From positions 620,001-684,000 of the forward strand of contig JAVRQT010000014.1 in NCBI GenBank assembly GCA_035926095.1: a DNA stretch of 64,000 nucleotides, given 5' to 3'. This document shows, piece by piece, positions 22,774-31,858 of the stretch. The notes below the pieces were generated by a model that was not told the DNA's origin, did no database searches, and was given only the letters and a program-made list of their open reading frames with translations. Position numbers and translations under genes: made by a program. Position 1 is the stretch's first letter. Every line of letters starts with the position of its first letter. This DNA is from Elasticomyces elasticus. Lineage: Eukaryota; Ascomycota; Dothideomycetes; Mycosphaerellales; Teratosphaeriaceae.

Positions 22774-23971
22774 ATGGACTGCTCATCTCTAGCAACTCGA
22801 AATGATTTCGATGCTTACATCGCACTCCTGTTCAGCGAGACACATGGCAACTTTACACTACTTCAAGAGTGCAAGCCGCAGGTTTGCACAGCACTCTGGG
22901 GGCAAGGTAACTCAGACATCTCCGGAATTGGCGTGAGTCAACGTCTTGCGCCCAGTGCACGAAGTCACGACGCTAACCACAGTCCAGATGTTAGTCGCAT
23001 ACGTGCTAGAGCAGGCTTTGGGTCTTGGCCTCGCCCTCACTGTCTGTATCCTCCGCCTCGGTTTTACCAGGAAGACTCCCGTCTTGAACTTGGTGGCTCC
23101 TCGCGCGCTTAACTCTTTCCATGACTGCGCTACCTTCTTCGCCTTCTCCATACAGCTCGCCGCTATTGTTGTGCTGGTAAGGGAGAACTTCGGAATCAGT
23201 ACCGCGGGCATGGGTGACGCTACAGTCCGTATCACGCAAGCAGTCTCAGTACTCGTGTTACTGCCGCTCGGCTACAACATGCTTGTCCCTTTCCTCGGCC
23301 CCTCAAACCAGCACCACAAGCTCGCCCAAGCAAACGAGTCTGAAGCCGAGACTAGTTTCGAGAAGAAGGAGAATCGCGATCCCGATGCAAGCACTCAGCG
23401 GTTCCTACTTTTCATCGTCTGCTGGCTGCTGGCCTTCTACCCACTCCAAAGCGCCATGAACAGCTGGTTCGGCGTAAGCAAAATAGGTTCGTCCGGTACA
23501 GCTGTGATATCCCCGGAGGATTTTGCGAAGATAGAGAACATGTGTACGGAAGGCATTCAGCAGATATCCGGGATCGAGAATGCTCTGATGGCGGCTTTCG
23601 AGATGCTTGCCTTCGTCCCACTTTCGACGCTAGTGCTGGGAAGAGTGTTGTGGCTGGGTATAGAGAAGCATCACCATGGGTCACGATTCTATCTTGCTTT
23701 GGAGTCCTTACGCAAGAGGCATCTCGGTGTCAAGGCTGGCGAAGGGCTTCAAATGGCTTGCTTCGTGGCAATCCCGTTGCTAGCTTCCGGACTTTTGTGG
23801 ACTGTCTTCCGTGCCCAGCGGCTGCAGATGGATATGGCATCTGTGCTCGAGAGTGGCGATTCGGATCATCAGTGGACTTTTGGACAAGTTGTGGCTGTGA
23901 CACTGTTTGCACCGATACTTGTTGAGACTTGGAATGCGTACACAGAAGGTCGAGGGCAGGAGAATAAGTAA
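22774..23971 (+). CDS. Seven-helix fungal membrane protein of unknown function
   Basis: Two exons, 22774-22932 and 22988-23971, giving 380 residues. A polar N-terminal part of about 55 residues carries two cysteines in QECKPQVCTALWGQGN, followed by DISGIG, a motif I recall from an uncharacterised fungal membrane family. About seven hydrophobic segments follow, among them YVLEQALGLGLALTVCIL, FFAFSIQLAAIVVLV, FLLFIVCWLLAFYPL, FVPLSTLVLGRVLWLG and VVAVTLFAPILVETW. The layout (outside N-terminus, seven helices, short tail) would suit a receptor-like or channel-like protein, but no functional motif is visible. Confidence 0.7.
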
Positions 23972-24636
23972 ACGGAGAAGATATGGTGTGAAGCTATGGG
24001 CTTATGGCCACTCACGAACAAGGGTCGGGATTTCATGATGATCGACATGCAGCTGCCGTGCTTTGCTGGCATTCAAGTACTTACGAAACTGACATGGCCA
24101 TTGTTCACAGGTAGCCCGTGGAAGGCTGTGTGGGTAGATGGTGGTTGAAGGTAATGTTGATGACTTAGCGCGCAAACCCAATTCGTTACACTTTCGTTTG
24201 GAGCCACCTTTTGATCTGGATCTGCATTCGGGAGTAGTCCTTTTCGCCGCTTTGCTTTTGCTGGATATGGACAACGCGATCGAAAGTCAGGCTGGTGTGC
24301 GAATCCTGGTATCGCCACGAATGTCAAGTACTCTTTGGTCGGGAAGAGCGGCACCCGGTATAAGCTCAGGGTGGTTGCGAGAGCGTTTGCTACAATTCGA
24401 GCAAAGCATAGCGCCTTGTGGTAAGGAGGGTCGGTTGATACCACATTGAAGCTGTCAACATCAATTCGTCGGTAAGGTGCATGTGCATGAGCTTGCTATT
24501 GGCAAGGCTGAGTGGCGAGAGCTGCCCCACCGCACGAGGGCTCAGCTTCGCGCTGGTCCATAATATTGGGCATGGACATCTACATTATTCGGGAGAACAA
24601 TTCAAAAACATCCACAAGACTAGGTCGCTTGTCGCC
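23972..24636. other. Upstream region of the HET-domain gene, no gene seen
   Basis: 665 bases. An open frame continues upstream of the chosen HET start to 24481 but lacks conserved sequence. The minus-strand frames here have no family resemblance. Confidence 0.45.
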
Positions 24637-26856
24637 ATGAAAGAATATCAATATGAATCTCTCGAGCCAGATCAGGTTCGACTACTAAGGTCTACAATGC
24701 AGCAAGTGCCGCGGAAACAGAAAACCATACCAGAGGACTTTTCCTACGAGCTTGTTCCTATTGACCTTGATAGTCCACCACCATATGAGACGGTATCCTA
24801 TGTCTGGGGTGATCAGAAGGAGCGAAAGTGGATAACCATGGTCGACCACAGCCATCTCGCTATTACTAAAAGTCTGCACAATGCTCTGCCCTATCTTCTG
24901 GCACGTTGTAAGACTGGCTTCTTGTGGATTGACCAGATGTGTATAGATCAATCCAATCTTGCCGAGCGAAGTGCTCAAGTCTCGATAATGGACCGCATTT
25001 ACAGCCGTGGTTCGACCGGCCTCATCTGGCTCGGTCACGAAAGCGAGGACACTGAGCTCTTGCAAGATATGCTGATGGCGTTAGCACCGAGTCATGAGCA
25101 GAGTCATCGTCCTATACACGACATCCTGAAAGACTTCCCACCAGAGCTCCTCCAGAGTCTCGATCGGTCCCTGTGGGAGAGGGAATGTTTCGACATGGCA
25201 AAAGACCAAGACACTGAGCCTTTTTGGCAGTGGTTGCTGCACAGGGCCCGTAGGCATCAATGTCTTACTCCAAGGAATCTCCGAATCGTACACAGCGATG
25301 CTACCACCGAGGAAAGTGACGCCGAATGTGAACCGGCTCTGCGTGACGCTGTGGTCGAAGTGGCACGAAAAATTCGGCAAATGCTCTACGATTTGCTGGC
25401 TCGCCCGTGGGTATGTACAGCGGCCGCAACCAACCCAGCAATCGCTAAATCATTGCAGTTCACCCGTGTCTGGATACTACAGGAAATCTGTTTAGCACAT
25501 GACAACATGTTCTTAATCGGATCGCAAACCTTCACGCACCAGGTCCTTGACTTTGCCTTGGGTACAGCGAAGCATCTGTATGAGGAGAGACACCTCCTCC
25601 AACACATTCAGTTCGAGCCTCACAGTTCTCATGGATGGGCGACTATGACGCTGGCTCGAAGGCTGAAGCAACGGAAGCCTGCCCTGTTTGGTCTCTACGA
25701 GGTCCTGTGCACGTTACACGAAGGCCACGTCCGAGGCGGGACACGGTGTACGGACTCAAGAGACTTGATCTATGGCATCATGGGACTGTGCGAGGACCGT
25801 GGCGTAGTTCTCGTAGTCGACTACAAGCAGTCGCTATACACCTTGATGATCAAGGTGTTCCGAGCCATTATTGAACGAAGAAGGGATCTTGATCATCTCT
25901 CAATATGCAACGGCGTTGAAGCCGGGACATTGTCCCAACAACAAGAGTCAGGCTTGCCGAGCTGGGTTCCAGACTGGACTCGGCCAAGAAATAATGCCTT
26001 CGTGAGCCCCATTAGGACTCTTCCCCACTGGGATCCAAGCGAGTTCCCACATCGAGGTAATGGACGAGCCGAGGAGGACAACCGACTTCGTGTACTCGGA
26101 AGAGAGATTGGACAAGTATCTCATTGTTTCCCAGTGGAGACCTATCAGAGCTTGGTCAAATGCTACGCCACAGTTCTCTTCGGCGGCAGATACTGCAACG
26201 GCTACCTCCAGCAGGTTCGCTCCTCTTTGGCTGAAGCGAGATTAGCGAGGGAACTTGAGATGGATGAGTCGCGACTACTCCAAACAGCTCTACACTGGGC
26301 ATGCTTCCAGGGTCATAGGAGTGAAGGAATGATGACCTGGGGTCAGACTAACGAGCAACTGGCCAGCATCCTGACATCTCTATATGAAGAACGGCGCTGG
26401 CAGGCGTTTCCTCCAGATTCTCACGTCCCGGTGCCTCGAGTCACCAAAGACGCTCACACCCCTGGTCCCTTTTCCTGGTTAAGCAGCGACCCGGACGATC
26501 AGCTTCGATGTGAGCACGGCAAATCACTCTGGCAAGCGAAGGACGGTGAGTGCGAGGTCGACTGCGATTTGTTCTACCTCAGGGCGTGGCGAGAGGCCAC
26601 TCAATACATGCAGTCAAGCGAAGGCCGGGCGATGCTCCTTTCGGCCGAAGGCAAATGCCTCATCGCTACGCCAAATGCGTGCCCTGGAGATAGGATCTAC
26701 ATTCTTCACGGCTGCCGGTACCCGGTCTTGCTGAGGAAGCTCTCCTCCGGCGAGTATTCGTACGTGGGCGGCTGCTTTATCGAGGGTGGTATAGACAAGC
26801 GAGCTGGTCTGACGACTTGGCCTGAACACAAAGCGACTATATTGACACTGGTGTGA
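24637..26856 (+). CDS. HET (heterokaryon incompatibility) domain protein
   Basis: Intronless; the start at 24637 (MKEYQYESLEPD) gives 739 residues, and an ATG at 24487 in the same frame would add 50 unconserved residues. The HET domain spans about residues 35-270 with its three marks: PYETVSYVWGD, FLWIDQMCIDQSNLAER and GLIWLGHESEDT. The later regions (RDLIYGIMGLCEDRGV, GLPSWVPDWTRPR, GCRYPVLLRKLS) are the usual C-terminal parts of the large fungal HET family. HET proteins trigger programmed cell death when genetically different hyphae fuse, but most paralogues have no assigned allele or role. No partner gene (such as a NACHT or Toll-like protein) lies next to it. Confidence 0.88.
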   Translation: MKEYQYESLEPDQVRLLRSTMQQVPRKQKTIPEDFSYELVPIDLDSPPPYETVSYVWGDQKERKWITMVDHSHLAITKSLHNALPYLLARCKTGFLWIDQMCIDQSNLAERSAQVSIMDRIYSRGSTGLIWLGHESEDTELLQDMLMALAPSHEQSHRPIHDILKDFPPELLQSLDRSLWERECFDMAKDQDTEPFWQWLLHRARRHQCLTPRNLRIVHSDATTEESDAECEPALRDAVVEVARKIRQMLYDLLARPWVCTAAATNPAIAKSLQFTRVWILQEICLAHDNMFLIGSQTFTHQVLDFALGTAKHLYEERHLLQHIQFEPHSSHGWATMTLARRLKQRKPALFGLYEVLCTLHEGHVRGGTRCTDSRDLIYGIMGLCEDRGVVLVVDYKQSLYTLMIKVFRAIIERRRDLDHLSICNGVEAGTLSQQQESGLPSWVPDWTRPRNNAFVSPIRTLPHWDPSEFPHRGNGRAEEDNRLRVLGREIGQVSHCFPVETYQSLVKCYATVLFGGRYCNGYLQQVRSSLAEARLARELEMDESRLLQTALHWACFQGHRSEGMMTWGQTNEQLASILTSLYEERRWQAFPPDSHVPVPRVTKDAHTPGPFSWLSSDPDDQLRCEHGKSLWQAKDGECEVDCDLFYLRAWREATQYMQSSEGRAMLLSAEGKCLIATPNACPGDRIYILHGCRYPVLLRKLSSGEYSYVGGCFIEGGIDKRAGLTTWPEHKATILTLV

Positions 26857-27349
26857 TCCATTATGTCAGGTTAGGCTGCTTGTGTTGAGATCAGATCAAT
26901 GTGCCGTCTGTAAGACGAGTCAGGCCGCGCGCCGAGAAGGTTGTTTATGACCCACCACAAGGCTGGAAACTAAACACAGCTTTTGTGTTGTCCAAGGAGC
27001 ATGGGTCAACAACTCAGGCACGCTTAGGCGACCCAACATTGAGCTTTCGGGCCATCCACTAGATCCTTCAGCCTTAACATACAAGCTATTTGCAAGCTTT
27101 CTCTGGGCATGCGGTCGCACAAGTTCACGAGTCGACATGTCTGGTGTCAAGCGCATCGCATTGGGCACCAAAGGCACTGGTGGCATAATCGTCCATGTGT
27201 ATGTAAGGCTAGAAGGGTGCCATCGGTTCATTTGCGACTTCAATGCACCACCTACTCCGTAAGCTCAAATTACGCAAGGTCTTTTTACCTCCACCAACAG
27301 GTCGTGTGTTCTGACTGATCACCAGGACGTTCAAACCAAAACCACCGCA
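26857..27349. other. Intergenic region, no gene seen
   Basis: 490 bases between the HET gene and the small secreted-protein candidate. No supported frame, repeat or RNA gene was seen. Confidence 0.5.
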
Positions 27350-27568
27350 ATGCCTTCCAAACACACCAACATCGTCGCCCTTACCGCGCTTGTCTTCTTC
27401 ACCACGAAAGCCACTGCAAGCAACTGGGACGGCTACGTGAACACCTGGTGGCCATGCAACCCCGGAGAAGTCGCTGTCTCTTACCGCTCGGGAGAGCGAG
27501 ACCGACGTCAACATGGTCAACCTCGTAAGCTCCGATTGTGTATCGTCAACACCGCGCTACACTGTTAG
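27350..27568 (+). CDS. Small secreted protein candidate, gene structure unresolved
   Basis: Open frame of 72 codons starting MPSKHTNIVALTALVFFTTKA, a good signal peptide with a likely cut after TATA or TKATA. The mature start (SNWDGYVNTWWPCNPGE) is Trp-rich. Past that point the frame becomes Arg-rich and loses its protein-like look, while another frame is also open. A GTAAGC...TTAG pair at about 27531-27574 could be an intron. The gene may therefore be longer, spliced, or a decaying remnant. Its 3' end overlaps the 3' end of the convergent oxygenase-like gene by four bases. I do not recognise a family. Confidence 0.3.
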   Translation: MPSKHTNIVALTALVFFTTKATASNWDGYVNTWWPCNPGEVAVSYRSGERDRRQHGQPRKLRLCIVNTALHC

Positions 27569-28461
27569 TGGGGCTCATCATTCAAGACTTCTCTGTCCGA
27601 GCTTGCTTGCAACCCAACCCGAAATCGTAGCCTGGAGCGGTGGCGCTGAGATAGGTCATTTTGATCTTCTCGGTCTGCATGCCATTGTCGGACCAGGCTA
27701 GGCAATACCGCATGTTTTGGAGATGGCCCCGACTCCTGACCGAAGTCAGCATTATAGATATCTACTCGACAGCTTCCCCACCAGAAAGGCACTGCGTCGC
27801 CAACATAGACAAGTATGCCATCGCTTGCGCCCGGCACAGACCTCCACTCGCCGTTGGCCATATCAACCTCTACCAAGCCTTCTGCCATGAATCCAATGAT
27901 GATCGATCCAGTGGGTGAAGATGGCAGCCAGACGGTCGAGTCGGCATGGCGGGCTGCAACGGAAGATGGTGAGTGTCGTCGGACACGGAATTGCACAGTA
28001 CCCTCAGCATTCTCTAGGTGCTCTTTTGCAAGAGCTTCGTAATCGTCCTCATTAATCGCCAAGCCCAAACAGACCAGCAGCTTCTGGGTCAGCGCATGGC
28101 ATAAGAATGTGAACGTCTCGATCTGCTCCACGTGCCGCTGCCATAAAGGTGGTAGGGACTCTATTTGCTGATCCAAACTCCCAGGCCTCCCAGAGACATA
28201 CACAGTGGCTACGCCAGGACCGTGGCTGGTTTCGTAGCCAACCGTATTTTTGCCCAGTGGCCACATTTTCTGTTGGTCGACCGGCATATCGCAGAGCTTA
28301 CCAGCTACCTGTGTCATCTGTTCGATATAGGTGCGTGAATTGCTATGGTTGATTAAGACTGCCCAGCCTGATGTTCGACTAAGCGTCGCAAGCTCTCGTG
28401 CAATGATTGTTCGAGTTTGGTGGCCATCGATACCCGAAAGGTCAATGTAGGGGATTTCCAT
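27565..28461 (-). CDS. Isopenicillin N synthase-like 2OG/Fe(II) oxygenase family protein
   Basis: Read as one exon of 298 residues from the ATG at 28461 (MEIPYIDLSGIDGH). The upstream part of the frame is unconserved. The N-terminus is the DIOX_N region (IARELATLSRTSGWAVLINH, the usual GFF/V-NHG site). An HxD pair at His172/Asp174 (ARHADSTVWL) fits the first two iron ligands, followed by IIIGFMAEGLVEVDMANGEW and GILVYVGDAVPFWWG. The distal HRV histidine and the RxS motif that binds 2-oxoglutarate are not found where expected after VPFWWG. The C-terminus is either degenerate or spliced differently. The family oxidises small molecules; no substrate can be named. Confidence 0.6.
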   Translation of the reverse strand: MEIPYIDLSGIDGHQTRTIIARELATLSRTSGWAVLINHSNSRTYIEQMTQVAGKLCDMPVDQQKMWPLGKNTVGYETSHGPGVATVYVSGRPGSLDQQIESLPPLWQRHVEQIETFTFLCHALTQKLLVCLGLAINEDDYEALAKEHLENAEGTVQFRVRRHSPSSVAARHADSTVWLPSSPTGSIIIGFMAEGLVEVDMANGEWRSVPGASDGILVYVGDAVPFWWGSCRVDIYNADFGQESGPSPKHAVLPSLVRQWHADREDQNDLSQRHRSRLRFRVGLQASSDREVLNDEPH

Positions 28462-29487
28462 GGTGTTGTGTACTGCAAGACAGCGGCTGGCAATAAACCT
28501 ATGCCTTCTCTTAACGAGTTCATGCTGCCAGGCGAAGTCATCCGCCAATGTGCCAAGCTTGGCAATCTGCCGTGAGAAGCTTGTCTCGACGGCGACGACC
28601 AAAGCCGTCTCTACTCACAATGAGTTCTCCTCGACATCGAACAACTGTCCATCACGATGAGTACTTTCAAGCTCCCCTGTTGACAGTGCCCACGAGCGAA
28701 GGTACGATGCATTCGCATAGCTGACGATTGCCGCGAGTCCGCCATGATCTCTGTTCAAGTTTATGGTCAGCAAAGCGGAAGGGATCACAGACCAGAGACA
28801 CAATGTCCCCACGCTCCAGCATCATGGCGCCGTCCTGATCTCTTTTTACAAGAAGATGGCGAAAGCATTACATCGACACGATGACAGCGGACCGTCCAGC
28901 CTTTGGAGGCTGATTTGTGAACCTACTCACAAATCCACCAACCACGTCTGTACCGCGGCTTGGCGGCTAAACTCTGCTAATCTCCTACAAAAGCAAGGAG
29001 AAAACGAGAACGAGGACCCCGCCTACGTACCTTGCGAAGTCTATGGTAGACCACAATATTGCCGGCCGGGTCCCCGGGTTGCATGACATTTCACGCGTTA
29101 TGATTCGCCAGATGCGCTATATCAATGCAGAAGTGCAGCAGAAACGGCAGCTGTATGGTCCGAGCAATGACAATTACGCAGTACTACTGAAGACTTCACT
29201 CCATTTGGCGTGGGTTGCTACCGCATTACGACACCTCGCCATGCTGATATCTTCTCCTATCTCCGCCGCTACTGTCTCAAACCTGCTGGCGCCTTTCCCA
29301 CGATGGAAAAGGATTGCTATTTGCTGCAACGGGTGTACGGCCTGACCTGCTCGTCATCGGTATCAAGCTTGGCGCCACCATTGAATATGAGGACGATCTC
29401 CAAGTCGGTATAAGAACTGCCGTGGTAACAGTGTGGTTGTTTGTGCCCTTCTTTGTTTCCCACACAGCAAAGTACTAAATCCTAATC
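28462..29487. other. Region without an assignable gene
   Basis: About 1.0 kb between the divergent oxygenase-like and peroxygenase genes. Plus-strand frames at 29043-29345 and 29210-29413 overlap and have a somewhat protein-like composition, but neither continues into the other and no family is recognisable. They may be remnants or noise. Both promoters must lie here. Confidence 0.4.
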
Positions 29488-30351
29488 ATGCTTCTCTCAC
29501 TACTACTCACCGTCGGTGCAGCATCTGCGTTCCCTCAGCAACGTGGAGGTCCTGGCGGCCATGGTGGTTCGGGTTTCGGCGGCCATCAGGATGGTCAAGG
29601 TCAAGGTGGTCAAGTTGGGGCTGGATTCGGTCCATTCCAACATCCAGGCCCCGGCGATGGTTAGCAGTCATCGAGATTTCCATCGTACAACGAGTAGTAC
29701 TGACTGTGCACTTTAGTAAGATCGCCGTGCCCAGCACTGAACACGCTTGCGAACTATGGCCTTCTCCCACGTTCGGGCAAGGGCATCACGACCGAGAATG
29801 TGACCGCTGCGTTCGCAATCGGGCAGAACTTCGCGGCGGATACCGTCACTGGTGCCGCCGCAGGTGCTCTGGCCCTTTGCGCCTCCGAAACGGGCGAGAA
29901 CTGCACCAGCTGGGATTTGGACATGCTCGACAAGCCGCACGCCATCGAGCACGACAACAGCCTGTCCCGCGAGGATTACAACTTTGGCGCGAACAACAAC
30001 ACTGTATTCAGCCCGCGAATTTGGGGACAGGTGCTGCGTGTCTGGCATGGGGCGCCAATTATCGACTTCAAGTTGGCCAACGCTGCGAGATTGGAGAGGT
30101 TGAATGTGGCCAACGCGACGGATGCTCCTGGTTGGTTCGTGCCTGCTGTTGCTGGAGGCATCCACGAGACAGCATTCTATCTGAGCTTGTTCGGAGACCC
30201 AGTCGAGGGTAATGCAAGACAGGATTGGATCGATGTGTGGTTCCAGCAAGAACGTATGCCTTTCGAGCTAGGTTGGACCGCCACTCAACGAGAGCAGATC
30301 ACGGCGGCTGGCTTGACCGCCATGTCGGCGAAGATAGAGGCTGCTACTTAG
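29488..30351 (+). CDS. Secreted heme-thiolate peroxidase (chloroperoxidase/unspecific peroxygenase family)
   Basis: Two exons, 29488-29659 and 29717-30351, giving 268 residues, the size of short-type peroxygenases. A signal peptide (MLLSLLLTVGAASA) is followed by a Gly-rich spacer of about 40 residues. The heme-ligand motif is SPCPALNTLANYGLLPRSGK, with Cys62 as axial thiolate. AIEHDNSLSRED (Glu135-His136-Asp137 and Ser139) is the metal/propionate site of the family. The HETAF region near residue 225 may supply the acid-base pair. Such enzymes use hydrogen peroxide to halogenate, oxidise or insert oxygen into organic substrates outside the cell. The intron joins GDV to RSPCP in frame. All key residues are present. 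Confidence 0.9.
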
Positions 30352-30636
30352 TGTCAAGCCAGAGTAGTGGAGAAGTTTCAATAGTAATGAATCAAATCCG
30401 ACTCACTTGGTGCCGAGTACCCTTGAACTAATATCTGTTGTCAAACATGTTACACGCTTGTTGGCCTCCTTCTAGGCCGAATGCTGCCTGTACACTCAGA
30501 TACACCGATCTAACCATGCGTCGTGTAAGGTGATACTTGAACGGTCCTGATGGCGATGTCCTGCTCATGCAAAATGATGAGCATAATCTTGCGGACCCAA
30601 CAAGATCAGCTGTCTCTACAGTGGAATTACATTGAT

Positions 30637-31482
30637 CTACAGTGCACTCCTCTGCGTCGTTCGCCATCCGCTTTCGCCATCTCTCTCGGTCCTGCCCTCT
30701 CCTTCGAGCTTCTTGAGCACCTGAACGACGCCTCCTTCAGCAGGTCCATGCAAATTCTCTGGGTAAGCTTTGTACACAACTTTCACCACGCCCATACTCG
30801 TCCAGCTACTCTCACCACCTTCTGGCTGCTGCTTGAGTACCGCCAAGATCTCCTCTTCCCGCTTCGTGCGGTGCGAGATATACTCCCTGATCTTGGCACG
30901 GCCATCCTCTAGTACAGCGCCGTGAGCAGGATAGCCCCTGCCAGTAAATTGGTGCTGCATCCGCTCTAGACTGTCGATATACGTTGCAAGATCCTCGAAG
31001 ACAGCTGTTCCATGGCCGAGCACATTATCACCAGTGAACATTGCGTTCTCTTCGTCCAATACCAGCGCCATGTGGTCAACTGCATGCCCGGGAGAATGGA
31101 AAGCTCGAAGTGTGGCTCCCTCAGTCTTGAAGACCTGTCCATCTCCTATATCCTGCTGGCCAGCGTCTGGACGATTCTTGTATACGTTCACATCAGGAAA
31201 AAGAGATCGAACATCCTTGACGCCGCCTACATGATCCGGATGCCAGTGGGTAAGAATGACTTGGCTAATTGATACGTCCTCATCAGCAAGTGCTTTCTTG
31301 AGTGTTTGAGGCCATATTCTATTGCCTTCTCCAGTGTCTAGGAGGATGCGATCACGACCTTGGCCGATGAGATACGTGTTGGTTCCTTGAAGCGTGAATT
31401 TGCTCGGATTGCCACCCAGTATGCGAACTACTCGAGGACTTAGGCGCTCAATGTCCGGAAGATGTGGCAAATGTTCGACCAT
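30637..31482 (-). CDS. LACTB2-like metallo-beta-lactamase fold hydrolase
   Basis: Single exon of 281 residues from the ATG at 31482 (MVEHLPHLPDIERLS). All metal-binding motifs are intact: THWHPDHVGG (His79, His81, Asp83, His84), SPGHAVDH, FTGDNVLGHG and YPAHG. ILGGNPSKFTLQGTNTYLIG is the N-terminal mark of the LACTB2 group. Animal LACTB2 is a mitochondrial endoribonuclease. In fungi the same subfamily also supplies stand-alone thioesterases for non-reducing polyketide synthases (for example MdpF). No polyketide synthase is in the window, so the housekeeping reading is favoured. No targeting peptide is obvious at the chosen start. Confidence 0.83.
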   Translation of the reverse strand: MVEHLPHLPDIERLSPRVVRILGGNPSKFTLQGTNTYLIGQGRDRILLDTGEGNRIWPQTLKKALADEDVSISQVILTHWHPDHVGGVKDVRSLFPDVNVYKNRPDAGQQDIGDGQVFKTEGATLRAFHSPGHAVDHMALVLDEENAMFTGDNVLGHGTAVFEDLATYIDSLERMQHQFTGRGYPAHGAVLEDGRAKIREYISHRTKREEEILAVLKQQPEGGESSWTSMGVVKVVYKAYPENLHGPAEGGVVQVLKKLEGEGRTERDGESGWRTTQRSAL

Positions 31483-31858
31483 GCTGCAGTATGAGGGTCT
31501 TTTTCCGTGTATTAAAGTCAATCGTTGGCGAGAAGCTAGTCTGATCCTGTATGAGATGGCAGAGTGTCGCAGTATGAGCATCAAGCGGCCGGATATGTCT
31601 ACCTCTACGGTCAGAGCGCTATGAAGGTGATGAGACCGAAGGAGCACTATGATAGAGGACGTAGATGTCGCAATACGAGATGACTTCACTTCGTGCCGAG
31701 GTCCAAGCTCGGACCAAGCTCAGCGAGGAAGTCACGGCAGACACGATTGGAAGCATGTCAAGGTGAGAGCCTTCTGTTGTGTACAGGCAGCGAGTATAAA
31801 CACGTCAGCCACATCATTACTCCTCAGCCAGCTCGCAGAGCTGCTACGTTCACTCCAT

